Shown: positions 18,162 to 26,615 of the stretch, in pieces | Layout: the number at the start of each line of letters is the position of its first letter | How positions within the stretch are numbered: position 1 is the first letter of the stretch | Assembly: GCA_964520975.1 (NCBI GenBank) | Contig: CAZFPA010000005.1 | Location: 1-64,000 of the forward strand | Direction: 5' to 3' | DNA from: CAZFPA01 sp964520975 | GTDB taxonomy: Bacteria; Bacillota; Negativicutes; Selenomonadales; Selenomonadaceae | Length of the DNA stretch: 64,000 bases | Program-made: the position numbers and the translations under genes | The notes under the pieces: generated by a model | The model's input: the letters and a program-made list of their open reading frames with translations, nothing else | Databases searched by the model: none | Told to the model about the DNA's origin: nothing

Positions 18162-20829
18162 GAACCTCCGCCTCCTCCAGACAAAGTGTGAACCGGAAAA
18201 TCGTACCATGCGGCCGGTTGTCGCGCACGCTGATGCTGCCGCCATGCGCCACAATGATCGAGCGGCAGAGCGCGAGCCCTATACCCATGCCGCGGCGGCC
18301 ATCGGCCGCCTTATGGCCGGAGGTATAGAACAGATCGAATACATGGGCCCGGTCAGCCGCGGGGATACCGCCGCCGTTATCCGCGACCTCGATGACCGCA
18401 AAGCCATTGTTTTTCGTAGCGGAGATGGTGATTTCCGTCTCCTCCGGCGTATATTTCAACGCATTGTCCAGCAGGTTCATGAACACCTGCAGCAGCAGCC
18501 GCACATCCGCCCGCACGAGCAGCAGGTCGTCCTCCAGGGAAACCCGGAGCTTATGGCTCCCGAGGCGCGGCCGCGCATGCGTGACTGCCTCCTGGATCAC
18601 ATCGCCGAGTACCTCTGGCTGCATGTTGAGCTGCAGATTCCCGTTATCGAGGCGCGTGACCGAGAGCAGATTCTCGACGATGTCGATGAGCCAGTGCGCA
18701 TCCGCGGCAATATCGCTGCTGAGCCGCTTCCGCTGCTCTCCATCGAGACGTTCCGCGGACTGCAGCAGCTCGGCATTGCCCGCGATCGTCGTGAGCGGCG
18801 TGCGCAGATCATGGGAAATGGCCCGGAGCAGATTGTTCCGGAGCTGGTCCTGCTTGGCCGCGACCTCCATCGCGCGGCGCTGACGGCGCTGATGATCCTT
18901 CTCCAGCGCGAGCGCGCTGCTGTCGATGAGCGCTACGACCATGTTGTACTCAAAGGAGCTCAGCCGCTCCCCATCGAGTGCGATTGCAATGACGCCCATC
19001 ACGCGCTCACGGCCGCGCACCGTCAGGTACAGGCAGTGCGCCGCCGGCAGGGTGTTCGTCATCGCCCCCGCATGCTTGTTGTTCTTGTAGGCCCAGGCCG
19101 CCAACGCCCGTTCATTGCCGGCCAGGTAGGCCGACATGTCCGTCTGCTGTCCGCGGCGCGGAAAGAGATGCGGGTCCTGCATGTTGCGCCCGTCATAAAA
19201 AAGCACGGTACGGTCGAGCAGCTTCTGCAGCTGCTGGCCCATGACCCGGAAGATCTCGGCACGTTCCTCGGTGTTCTGCAGCCGGGATACGGTTTCCAGC
19301 ATGACCTCCGTCCGATAGGCCTTCTCCGCGGACTGCCGGGCCTGCCGCCGCACCTGGCGTGTCAGCAGTACGACCGTCAGCGAGACGAGGAACATGACGA
19401 AAAAGGTCAGCGTCGCGCCCGGTGCATAGGCGGAAAAGGTATAGCGCGGCGCCACAAACATGAAATTGAACACGAGCACGCTCAGCAGCGCGTCCAGCAG
19501 GCTGTAGATCCAGTTTTCCACAAAGAAAGCCGGTCCCAGCACGCCCAGCAGGTAGACCATGATGATGTCCGTGCCGCTGTAGCCGCTGGAATCAATCCCC
19601 ATACCCAGCACCGTGCTCACCGCGAGGGAGAGCGCCACGAGCCCGAGATCCCGCAGGCCATGCCGCAGCACCGGATGCGGCCGCAGCCGGCGCATGGCCG
19701 GTACGTAGGTGCCCGCTGTATGATCCGGGATGATGTAGATATCGAGATTGGGCGCGAGCTCCTGCAGGCGCGTACCGAAATTTGGCCGCGGGGAAAAGAG
19801 CCGCCGGCGTGTCATGGAGCGGCCCAGCACAACCTTGGAGATACGCGCCTTTTTCACGTATTCCGCGATCTGCCAGCCGACATCCTCGCCGTATACCGTC
19901 ACAATGTTCGCGCCCAAAGAGCGCGCCAGCTTCGTATTCGCATCCAGGCGCCGCCGGTTATCCGCACTCATGCTGGAAAAATCCGGCATCTCGACGAAAA
20001 TCGCCGTGAATTTGCCGCCAAAGGCTGCGGCCAGCCGGGCTGCCGCACGGATGACCCGCGGATTCGATGGCGAGGAGGACAAGCCGATGAGCACATGCTC
20101 CTCAATGGGCACCTCGCTCTTTTCCTCCGAACGGCGGCTCATGCGCTCCGTCATACGGCGCAGCGCGATTTCCCGCAGGGAGCGCAGGTTCTCCTGCACA
20201 AAGAAATTGTGCAGCGCAGCGCCCGGGTCCCGGTAGATCTTGCCGGCCCGCAGACGTTCCAGCAAGGCCTCGGGATCGATGTCGACGAGCTCGACCTGTG
20301 AGGCACCGTCAAAGAGCTCATCGTTGATGCGCTCACGTACCACGGTTCCCGTAATGGCCGCCACGATATCATTCAGGCTCTCAATATGCTGCACATTGAC
20401 CGTCGTCCAGACATCGATGCCCGCACGCAGCAGTTCCTCCACATCCTGGGCACGCTTCTGGTGACGGCAGAACGGCGCATTCGTATGCGCGAGCTCATCG
20501 ACGAGAACCAGCTGCGGTTTGCGCGCGAGCACCGCGTCCACATCAAGCTCGGTGAGCTCGATATCCCGATAGATGCCATGGCGCAGCGGCACCTGCTCAA
20601 GCCCGACAGCCAGCGTCGCCGTATCCGGCCGCGCGTGCGGTTCAATATAGCCGAGCACAACATCCGTGCCGGCAGCCGCAGCCTGATGGGCAGCCTCCAG
20701 CATGGCATAGGTCTTGCCTACGCCCGCCGCATAGCCAAAGAATATCTTAAGCCTCCCCTGGGTCTTCGTCTTTTCCTCCTGCCGGATACTCTCCAACAGC
20801 TGCTCCGGGTCCCTGCGTTCCAAACCCAT
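18154..20829 (-). CDS. kdpD: Sensor histidine kinase KdpD
   Basis: An 891-residue membrane kinase sensing potassium status and turgor. The N-terminal KdpD domain has the P-loop GYAAGVGKT near residue 33 and VDELAHTNAP near 115. A universal-stress-protein-like domain lies around 245-370. Closely spaced membrane helices lie around 395-500, then a GAF-like region. The phosphorylated His is in ISHDLRTPL near 665, followed by an ATPase domain with N-L-L-D-N-A-L-K-Y near 770. A 131-base gap separates it from kdpC and contains a TATGAT -10-like box, so kdpDE may have its own promoter in addition to readthrough. Confidence 0.96.
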   Translation of the reverse strand: MGLERRDPEQLLESIRQEEKTKTQGRLKIFFGYAAGVGKTYAMLEAAHQAAAAGTDVVLGYIEPHARPDTATLAVGLEQVPLRHGIYRDIELTELDVDAVLARKPQLVLVDELAHTNAPFCRHQKRAQDVEELLRAGIDVWTTVNVQHIESLNDIVAAITGTVVRERINDELFDGASQVELVDIDPEALLERLRAGKIYRDPGAALHNFFVQENLRSLREIALRRMTERMSRRSEEKSEVPIEEHVLIGLSSSPSNPRVIRAAARLAAAFGGKFTAIFVEMPDFSSMSADNRRRLDANTKLARSLGANIVTVYGEDVGWQIAEYVKKARISKVVLGRSMTRRRLFSPRPNFGTRLQELAPNLDIYIIPDHTAGTYVPAMRRLRPHPVLRHGLRDLGLVALSLAVSTVLGMGIDSSGYSGTDIIMVYLLGVLGPAFFVENWIYSLLDALLSVLVFNFMFVAPRYTFSAYAPGATLTFFVMFLVSLTVVLLTRQVRRQARQSAEKAYRTEVMLETVSRLQNTEERAEIFRVMGQQLQKLLDRTVLFYDGRNMQDPHLFPRRGQQTDMSAYLAGNERALAAWAYKNNKHAGAMTNTLPAAHCLYLTVRGRERVMGVIAIALDGERLSSFEYNMVVALIDSSALALEKDHQRRQRRAMEVAAKQDQLRNNLLRAISHDLRTPLTTIAGNAELLQSAERLDGEQRKRLSSDIAADAHWLIDIVENLLSVTRLDNGNLQLNMQPEVLGDVIQEAVTHARPRLGSHKLRVSLEDDLLLVRADVRLLLQVFMNLLDNALKYTPEETEITISATKNNGFAVIEVADNGGGIPAADRAHVFDLFYTSGHKAADGRRGMGIGLALCRSIIVAHGGSISVRDNRPHGTIFRFTLCLEEAEVHG

Positions 20830-20960
20830 TCACACCCTTTCACGAAAGCGGAGTTTGCCAGCCCCGTTTTCCAATCTTATCATAACATTAATTAAATTGA
20901 TTGAAAACCAAACAAACAGCCCGGCTTTTTAACAAAAAACCAGGTCGTTCGTTTTTAGTA

Positions 20961-21569
20961 TCATAGGATCCCATCCAGTATTAAATTGACCTTGAGTACA
21001 TTCACACGCGGCTCTCCAAAAATCCCCAGAAAACGGCCTTCCGTACAGCGATCCAGAATAGACTGCACCTCTTCCTCACTGCGTCCCGTATTCCTGGACA
21101 GGCGCCGCACCTGATATGACGCGGCTGCCGGCGATATTTGCGGATCGAGCCCGCTGCCCGAGTTTGTCACAAGATCGACGGGTACGGGCGTATCGCCCAT
21201 TTCCGGATGCGCGGCCCGGATTTCAGCTACACGCTGTGCCAGCAGCTTTTTATAGGCCGGGCTGGCCGGACTCAGATTGGACGGTCCGCTGTAAAAAAGT
21301 TTTTCTCCATCTATAGTCCTATAAATATCAGTAGCAGGTCCCATCACTCGACCCCAAAGATGACCGGCTCCACTGGCCGGCTGCCCGATGCAGGCCGATC
21401 CATACGCCTTTCCCTCCCGCGAAAGGAACAAACTACCATTGGCCTGCTGGGGAAAGGCCGCCTGCAGGATGCCTGTGAGCAGAAGGGTATAAAGCCCGCC
21501 GCAGACCACGGTAAAGGCCAGGAGCAGGCGAAACGCCTGCGCGCAGATGGCTGCTTTTTCTGTTTTCAT
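20961..21569 (-). CDS. kdpC: Potassium-transporting ATPase subunit C
   Basis: A 202-residue single-span membrane subunit of the KdpFABC pump that helps ATP binding to KdpB. One N-terminal helix is at about residues 12-35, followed by the extracytoplasmic domain with D-L-V-T-N-S-G-S-G-L-D-P-Q-I-S-P-A-A-A near 137-155, the hallmark of KdpC. I chose ATG 21569, with GAAGAGGG upstream. A longer frame that starts inside kdpB is rejected. Confidence 0.95.
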   Translation of the reverse strand: MKTEKAAICAQAFRLLLAFTVVCGGLYTLLLTGILQAAFPQQANGSLFLSREGKAYGSACIGQPASGAGHLWGRVMGPATDIYRTIDGEKLFYSGPSNLSPASPAYKKLLAQRVAEIRAAHPEMGDTPVPVDLVTNSGSGLDPQISPAAASYQVRRLSRNTGRSEEEVQSILDRCTEGRFLGIFGEPRVNVLKVNLILDGIL

Positions 21570-21588
21570 ATTCTGTGCCCTCTTCCCT

Positions 21589-23646
21589 TCATATAAATAA
21601 GCCCAGCACCAGATCAAGCAGCTTGATGCAGATGAACGGTGCAACCATACCGCCGACACCATAGACCAGCAGGTTGTGCGCGAGCAGGCGGGAAGCCGGA
21701 ACCTCCCGATACTTTACGCCCTTCAAGGCCAGTGGAATCAGCGCGATGATGATGAACGCATTGTAGATGACTGCCGCGAGCACGGCGGTCTCCGGACTTT
21801 TCAGTCCCATGACGTTGAGCGCTGCCAGCTGCGGATAGAGCCCGAGGAACAGCGCCGGCAGGATTGCAAAATACTTTGCGAGGTCATTGGCAATGCTGAA
21901 GGTCGTGAGGCTGCCGCGCGTCATCAGCAGCTGCTTGCCGATGCGCACGATATCGATGAGCTTCGTGGGCGAAGAATCGAGATCGACCATGTTGCCCGCT
22001 TCCTTCGCGGCCTGGGTCCCCGTATTCATGGCTACCGCTACATCGGCCTGCGCGAGGGCCGGCGCGTCATTCGTGCCGTCACCGGTCATTGCGACCATGT
22101 GTCCCTGCGCCTGAAAATCGCGGATCATCTGCAGCTTGCCCTCCGGCGTAGCCTCCGCGAGGAAATCATCCACACCGGCCTCAGCCGCAATGGCCGCGGC
22201 AGTCACGGGATTATCTCCCGTGATCATGATGGTCTTGATCCCCATGCGGCGAAGGTCCGCGAACTTTTCCCGCACACCGTCTTTCAGGATATCCTTGAGA
22301 AAAATCACCCCGAGAATGCTGCTGTCTTTCGCTACGACGAGCGGCGTACCGCCCTGCCGGGCAACCTCATCCACCGCGGCTGCGCAGTGCTGGCTGTAGG
22401 CGCCGCCTCTGGCTTCCACGTATTTCCGCACCGCGTCGGCGGCGCCCTTGCGGATCTCCATACCACCGACATCGATACCGCTCATGCGCGTCTGCGCGGT
22501 GAAGGGCACGAAGCTGGCCTGCGCACTGCCGACCGGCCGCCCCCGCAGATTGAAGCGCTCCTTCGCCAATACGACGATGCTGCGCCCCTCCGGCGTCTCA
22601 TCCGCCAGAGAAGCCAGCTGTGCCGCATCGGCCAGTTCCTGCTCCGTGACGCCATCCACTGGAAGGAACGCACTGGCCTGCCGGTTGCCCAGCGTGATGG
22701 TGCCCGTCTTGTCGAGCATGAGGATGTCAACATCCCCGGCGGCCTCGATGGCGCGCCCGCTCATCGCCAGCACATTCGCCTGGTTCAGGCGGCTCATGCC
22801 GGCGATACCGATTGCCGATAGCAGCGCGCCGATGGTCGTCGGTGCGAGACAGACGAGCAGCGCCGTGAGCTCCGTGACGGGAATCGGTGCCTGGATGCCC
22901 TGCTCGCGCTGGATGAATTCCGCGTAAGCGTAGAGGGACATCGTCACCAGGATGAAAATGATGGACAATGCCACCAGGAAGATCTGCAGCGCGATTTCAT
23001 TCGGCGTCTTCTTGCGCGCCGCGCCCTCGACCATCGCGATCATCTTATCGAGAAAGCTCTGCCCGGCCTCGCTGGTGACCTGGATGATGAGCCAGTCCGA
23101 CAGCACGGTCGTCCCGCCTGTGACCGCGCTGCGGTCACCGCCGCTTTCGCGGATGACCGGCGCCGACTCACCGGTGATAGCCGACTCGTCAACGGAAGCT
23201 GCGCCATCGATGACCTCACCGTCAGCCGGGATCTGCTCCCCGGCCTGGACGATCACGAGATCGCCCTTTTTGAGGAGTGCCGAAGAGACAGGCTGCATCT
23301 CCGCCCGCTTTTCCAACGAGGGAATCCGCTGCGCCGTTACTTCCTTTTTAGCCGAGCGCAGCGCCGCAGCCTGGGCCTTGCCCCGCCCCTCCGCCAGTGC
23401 TTCGGCAAAATTCGCAAAGAACACGGTGAACCAGAGCAGCACCGCGATGCTGAGCGTGAACCAGCCCGGTGCATCCGCTGTACCCCAGAGCCCCGCGAGA
23501 TAAAAGAGCGTGGTCAGCACCGCGGAAATATAGACTAAGAACATGACGGGATTCTCGAGCTGCTTGCGCGGTGCAAGCTTGTCCCATGCACCACGCAGCG
23601 CCTGCCCGACGATTTCCCGGTTCCAGGATTCCTGTTTTTTTCCCAT
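21589..23646 (-). CDS. kdpB: Potassium-transporting P-type ATPase subunit B
   Basis: The 685-residue catalytic subunit of the high-affinity potassium pump. The phosphorylation motif DKTGTIT is near residue 310, the T-G-E-S-A-P actuator motif near 155, and the hinge [15 protein letters not shown] near 520. Membrane helices flank these. Two ATGs two codons apart follow GAGGAGG. I prefer the second (23646), nine bases from the ribosome site. It follows kdpA by 14 bases. Confidence 0.97.
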   Translation of the reverse strand: MGKKQESWNREIVGQALRGAWDKLAPRKQLENPVMFLVYISAVLTTLFYLAGLWGTADAPGWFTLSIAVLLWFTVFFANFAEALAEGRGKAQAAALRSAKKEVTAQRIPSLEKRAEMQPVSSALLKKGDLVIVQAGEQIPADGEVIDGAASVDESAITGESAPVIRESGGDRSAVTGGTTVLSDWLIIQVTSEAGQSFLDKMIAMVEGAARKKTPNEIALQIFLVALSIIFILVTMSLYAYAEFIQREQGIQAPIPVTELTALLVCLAPTTIGALLSAIGIAGMSRLNQANVLAMSGRAIEAAGDVDILMLDKTGTITLGNRQASAFLPVDGVTEQELADAAQLASLADETPEGRSIVVLAKERFNLRGRPVGSAQASFVPFTAQTRMSGIDVGGMEIRKGAADAVRKYVEARGGAYSQHCAAAVDEVARQGGTPLVVAKDSSILGVIFLKDILKDGVREKFADLRRMGIKTIMITGDNPVTAAAIAAEAGVDDFLAEATPEGKLQMIRDFQAQGHMVAMTGDGTNDAPALAQADVAVAMNTGTQAAKEAGNMVDLDSSPTKLIDIVRIGKQLLMTRGSLTTFSIANDLAKYFAILPALFLGLYPQLAALNVMGLKSPETAVLAAVIYNAFIIIALIPLALKGVKYREVPASRLLAHNLLVYGVGGMVAPFICIKLLDLVLGLFI

Positions 23647-23660
23647 AATCATGATCCTCC

Positions 23661-25400
23661 TCAGGCGCCTGCCTGCAAGAATTCAGCCACCGGCCCCAGG
23701 GCCAGTGCCGGAAAGAAGCTCAGCGCTCCGACCAGCAGCACAACTGCCAGCAGGAGGCCGATAAACATCGCATTGTCTGTCCGCAAGGTCCCCTCGGTTA
23801 CCGCAATGCGCTTTTTCGCGGCCAGGCTGCCCGCAATCGCGAGGATGGCAGCCATCGGCACAAAGCGCGCGAACAGCATGATGAAGCCCAGGGACAGATT
23901 GGTGAATCCATTGTCGGCCGCAAAGCCCGCAAAGGCCGAGCCGTTATTGCCGCCGGCCGAGGAATAGGTGTAGAGCAGTTCCGAAAAACCATGCGCTCCG
24001 CTGTTCGTCAGGTTCGCGAGCGTTCCCGGCAGCAGGGCCGCAATGCCGCTGCCCACAAGGATTGCCACGGGTGTCGCGAGACACACGAGCACAGCCATCT
24101 TCATTTCATAGGGCTCGATCTTCTTGCCCAGGTATTCCGGCGTACGCCCGACCATGAGCCCCGCAATGAATACCGTGAGGACAGCAAAGGCCAGCATGCC
24201 GTAAAGGCCGCAGCCCACGCCGCCAAAGATCACCTCACCGAGCTGCATATTGAGCATCTGGACCAGCCCCCCCAGCGGCGTATAGCTGTCATGCATCGAG
24301 TTGACCGAGCCGTTGGAGGCCGCGGTCGTGAACTCCGCCCAGGTCACCGAAGAGGCAATTCCAAAACGCGCTTCCTTGCCCTCCATATTGCCGCCCGGCT
24401 GCAGTGCCGTGGCCTGCATGGCTACGGCACCGTCCTGGGCGAGTGCTGCCGTGCCGGCCTGCTCGCTCACCGCAATCGTGCCGAGTCCCAGCAGGAGCGC
24501 GAGCAGCATCGCCAGGAAGATGGCCCGTCCCTGCCGCAGGTCATGCACCGCCCGTCCAAAGGAAAAGCAAAGCGCCGCCGGCAGCAGCAAAATGGACAGC
24601 ATCTCGATGAGATTTGAAAGCGGCGTCGGATTTTCCAGCGGATGCGCCGAATTTGTGCCAAAGAAACCGCCGCCATTCGTGCCGAGCTGCTTGATCGCGA
24701 CCTGGCTTGCAGCCGGCCCCATCGGAATGACCTCCTTTGTCACCACGCTGCCGTCCGCCATGACCACAGGCTCCGTCATCGTAACTGCCTGATAGTCCGC
24801 GAAATTCTGGATGACGCCCTGCGACCCAAGCGCAATCGTCACAGCCACCGCCAATGGCAGCAGAATGTAGAGTACGCTGCGCGTGAGATCGACCCAAAAA
24901 CTGCCGATGGTCCTGGCACCGGTCCGGACAAAGCCCCGGAACAGTGCAAAGAGCACCGCGATACCGGTTCCCGCCGAGACGAAATTCTGCACGGTGAGTC
25001 CGAGCAGCTGCACCAGATAACTGAGCTGCGCTTCACCGCTATAGGCCTGCCAGTTCGTATTCGTCACGAAGCTGGCCGCGGTGTTGAAGGCCAGGTCCCA
25101 GGAAAAATTCTTCCAGCCCTGTGGATTCAGCGGCAGTCCCTGCTGCGTGACAAGCAGCAGGAACAGCAGTACAAAGCCAAAGGCACTGAAGGTCAGCACA
25201 CAGAGCAGATATTTCTGCCAGCGCATTTCCTCGGCGGCATCGATGCGGAGCAGCCGGTACCAGGCCCTTTCCACCGGACCCAGCACCTTTGCCAGCAGCA
25301 CCGGTCTGCCATTCATCACTTTTTCTATATAGAATCCCAACGGCACCGCCAGCACGATGAGCAGTGCGACATAGCCGCCATATTGCAGAATTGCTTCCAT
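23661..25400 (-). CDS. kdpA: Potassium-transporting ATPase subunit A
   Basis: The 579-residue channel-like subunit that selects and passes K+. It has about ten membrane helices with the repeated selectivity-filter segments of the SKT family, such as F-V-T-N-T-N-W-Q near residue 110, [12 protein letters not shown] near 230 and N-G-S-V-N-S-M-H near 360. Its ATG shares one base with the stop codon of the small kdpF gene, which supports a kdpF-A-B-C operon. Confidence 0.97.
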   Translation of the reverse strand: MEAILQYGGYVALLIVLAVPLGFYIEKVMNGRPVLLAKVLGPVERAWYRLLRIDAAEEMRWQKYLLCVLTFSAFGFVLLFLLLVTQQGLPLNPQGWKNFSWDLAFNTAASFVTNTNWQAYSGEAQLSYLVQLLGLTVQNFVSAGTGIAVLFALFRGFVRTGARTIGSFWVDLTRSVLYILLPLAVAVTIALGSQGVIQNFADYQAVTMTEPVVMADGSVVTKEVIPMGPAASQVAIKQLGTNGGGFFGTNSAHPLENPTPLSNLIEMLSILLLPAALCFSFGRAVHDLRQGRAIFLAMLLALLLGLGTIAVSEQAGTAALAQDGAVAMQATALQPGGNMEGKEARFGIASSVTWAEFTTAASNGSVNSMHDSYTPLGGLVQMLNMQLGEVIFGGVGCGLYGMLAFAVLTVFIAGLMVGRTPEYLGKKIEPYEMKMAVLVCLATPVAILVGSGIAALLPGTLANLTNSGAHGFSELLYTYSSAGGNNGSAFAGFAADNGFTNLSLGFIMLFARFVPMAAILAIAGSLAAKKRIAVTEGTLRTDNAMFIGLLLAVVLLVGALSFFPALALGPVAEFLQAGA

Positions 25401-25480
25401 TACCGTTCATCTCCCTCTAAGAGTATCCATCCAAGATACACGAGCATTGCTGTCCAGACAAGACAAGATACATACAGCAT
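25400..25480 (-). CDS. kdpF: KdpF-like small membrane subunit
   Basis: A 26-codon reading frame too short for routine gene calling. The peptide begins [16 protein letters not shown] and ends E-G-D-E-R, a single hydrophobic helix of the size and position of KdpF, which stabilises the Kdp complex. AGGAGGAG lies before the ATG, and its TAA overlaps the kdpA ATG (TAATG). Position, ribosome site and hydrophobicity all support it. Confidence 0.85.
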   Translation of the reverse strand: MLYVSCLVWTAMLVYLGWILLEGDER

Positions 25481-25503
25481 TTCGATCTCCTCCTTACAGC
25501 ACC

Positions 25504-25509
25504 ATCATA
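25504..25509 (-). promoter_or_regulatory. kdp operon -10 element
   Basis: TATGAT on the minus strand, 24 bases before the kdpF start codon, without a good -35 hexamer at 16-18 bases. This is expected for an activator-dependent promoter. Confidence 0.5.
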
Positions 25510-25549
25510 GCAGAAGCAGAATTAAAACAGTGTTAGCATGTCTTCCTAG

Positions 25550-25569
25550 GCATTAAGATTGCATTAAGA
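25550..25569 (-). promoter_or_regulatory. Candidate KdpE operator (direct repeat)
   Basis: Two identical nine-base copies of TCTTAATGC (minus strand), spaced 11 bases start to start, about 42 bases upstream of the kdp -10. Tandem sites one helical turn apart are typical of OmpR-family response regulators such as KdpE. Confidence 0.65.
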
Positions 25570-25639
25570 CACAGAAAAAGCGCATAATTATCTAATTGAA
25601 GTTTAATTTTTCTCCAAGGAAACTTTAACGAGGCCCCGC

Positions 25640-25645
25640 TATACT
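25640..25645 (+). promoter_or_regulatory. Candidate -10 of the small secreted protein gene
   Basis: TATACT with no clear -35. The region between 25558 and 25640 is shared with the divergent kdp promoter. Confidence 0.35.
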
Positions 25646-25693
25646 ATGAACTGTAAACAAAACACAGGCCACACAGCCAAGGAGATGACCATT

Positions 25694-25969
25694 ATGTTTC
25701 AGTCCAAAACAAAAAAATTCCTGTCCATGACGCTTGCCGCCATGATGAGCCTCAGCATTCTCAGCAGCACGGCCATTGTCGCCGCCAGCCCTGCCCACCC
25801 CGGCTGGGAAAATCGCGTCGAAGAGCCTGACCGGCCGACGCCTCCGCCGCCGAAGGAGAAACCGCATCGGGAGCATGAGGATAAATCCGATACCCATTCC
25901 GAGGGTGAGGTCATCACCGCCGGCCTCGTCGGTGCCGTCGTAGGAGCCATCGTGGCCAAAAACACCTGA
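25694..25969 (+). CDS. Small secreted proline/charged-rich protein
   Basis: A 91-residue protein that I do not recognise. It has a signal peptide (about residues 1-32, K-T-K-K then a hydrophobic core ending A-A-S-P-A), a low-complexity stretch rich in Pro, Glu, Lys and His at about 38-70, and a C-terminal hydrophobic glycine-rich helix, AGLVGAVVGAIVA. The ATG at 25694 has AAGGAG nine bases upstream. The gene is divergent from kdpF with only 213 bases between them, so it could respond to the same KdpE site. The tail helix suggests membrane association. Confidence 0.65.
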   Translation: MFQSKTKKFLSMTLAAMMSLSILSSTAIVAASPAHPGWENRVEEPDRPTPPPPKEKPHREHEDKSDTHSEGEVITAGLVGAVVGAIVAKNT

Positions 25970-26011
25970 TACCCCGCCGATCGTTTCCATAGAAAAGTCC
26001 TTTCCCATAAA

Positions 26012-26057
26012 ACGAAAAAGCTGCCGCCCGTTTTTCAACGGGCGACAGCTTTTTCGT
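26012..26057. terminator. Bidirectional terminator
   Basis: A long stem pairing AAAAAGCTG-CGCCCGTT with AACGGGCG-CAGCTTTTT, with A/T runs on both sides. It lies between the small secreted protein gene (plus) and the ArsR gene (minus), and can serve both. Confidence 0.9.
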
Positions 26058-26135
26058 CTGAAATGGCGCTCCGGCATTTAACCGCCTGCGAGCACGTCAT
26101 CCTTACAAACTTCAAAACGCCGTGTTCCGCAGCCC

Positions 26136-26447
26136 TCAGCTGCGGGAAGCAGGCACCGGCGGGAACAGGGCCGCCAGCAGCGCCGGCACGCGCGGGTCCC
26201 GGATGGTATAATGTACCTCCAGCCCATTGCGCTCACCCGCGATGATGCCCGCCGCGCGAAGCTTCTGCAAATGCTGGGAAATCGTCGACTGCGGAATCCC
26301 CAGGCAGTCCTGCATATGCGATACATTGCAGCCGCCTCCCTGCCAGAGCCCGCGCACGATACAGAGACGCACCGGATGCGCGATTGCCTTCAAAAGCTCC
26401 GCTGGCTCCTGATATGTTTCCCGTTCTATATCCATAGCAATTTCCAT
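26136..26447 (-). CDS. ArsR-family transcription regulator
   Basis: A 103-residue winged-helix repressor. The recognition helix region reads G-I-P-Q-S-T-I-S-Q-H-L-Q-K-L near residue 55, and I-A-H-P-V-R-L near 22 is typical. There is a Cys in R-L-C-I-V and another in G-G-C-N-V. These could bind metal or act in redox sensing, but the classical ELCVCDL metal box is absent. ATG 26447 follows AAGG by seven bases. The gene's own promoter (26478-26506) overlaps an imperfect 24-bp palindrome, suggesting autorepression. The 5'-nucleotidase gene is divergent. Confidence 0.85.
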   Translation of the reverse strand: MEIAMDIERETYQEPAELLKAIAHPVRLCIVRGLWQGGGCNVSHMQDCLGIPQSTISQHLQKLRAAGIIAGERNGLEVHYTIRDPRVPALLAALFPPVPASRS

Positions 26448-26463
26448 AGCCTTACCTTCTTTT

Positions 26464-26487
26464 ATCATTATATCTACATATTACGAT
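26464..26487. promoter_or_regulatory. ArsR-type operator candidate
   Basis: An imperfect 12-2-12-like palindrome, A-T-C-A-T-T-A-T-A-T on the left and A-T-A-T-T-A-C-G-A-T on the right (eight of ten pairing). It covers the -10 of the ArsR promoter, as expected for ArsR/SmtB autoregulation. Confidence 0.5.
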
Positions 26488-26506
26488 ACAAATCCTCCAG
26501 CGTCAA
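26478..26506 (-). promoter_or_regulatory. Promoter of the ArsR gene
   Basis: TTGACG (26501-26506), 17 bases, TAATAT (26478-26483) on the minus strand. Confidence 0.65.
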
Positions 26507-26545
26507 TGTGCCAGCAGAAAATTTTTCAGTCAACAGCCTCCTGGC

Positions 26546-26588
26546 TTGTGCTCGCAGAACCAGGGGTGTAAAATTTCTTTAAAGAAAT
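26546..26588 (+). promoter_or_regulatory. Promoter and 16-bp palindrome before the 5'-nucleotidase gene
   Basis: TTGTGC (26546-26551), 17 bases, TAAAAT (26569-26574), overlapped by the perfect palindrome ATTTCTTTAAAGAAAT (26573-26588) at the expected transcription start. This is a natural repressor site, with the regulator unknown. Confidence 0.5.
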
Positions 26589-26615
26589 CTATTCTGATAC
26601 TTAAGGAGGTTCTTC

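Noticed and set aside
18097..20301. A 734-codon plus-strand frame opposite kdpD
   Set aside because: Its composition (His/Arg/Gln-rich) is that of antisense translation, and the KdpD motifs are on the minus strand.
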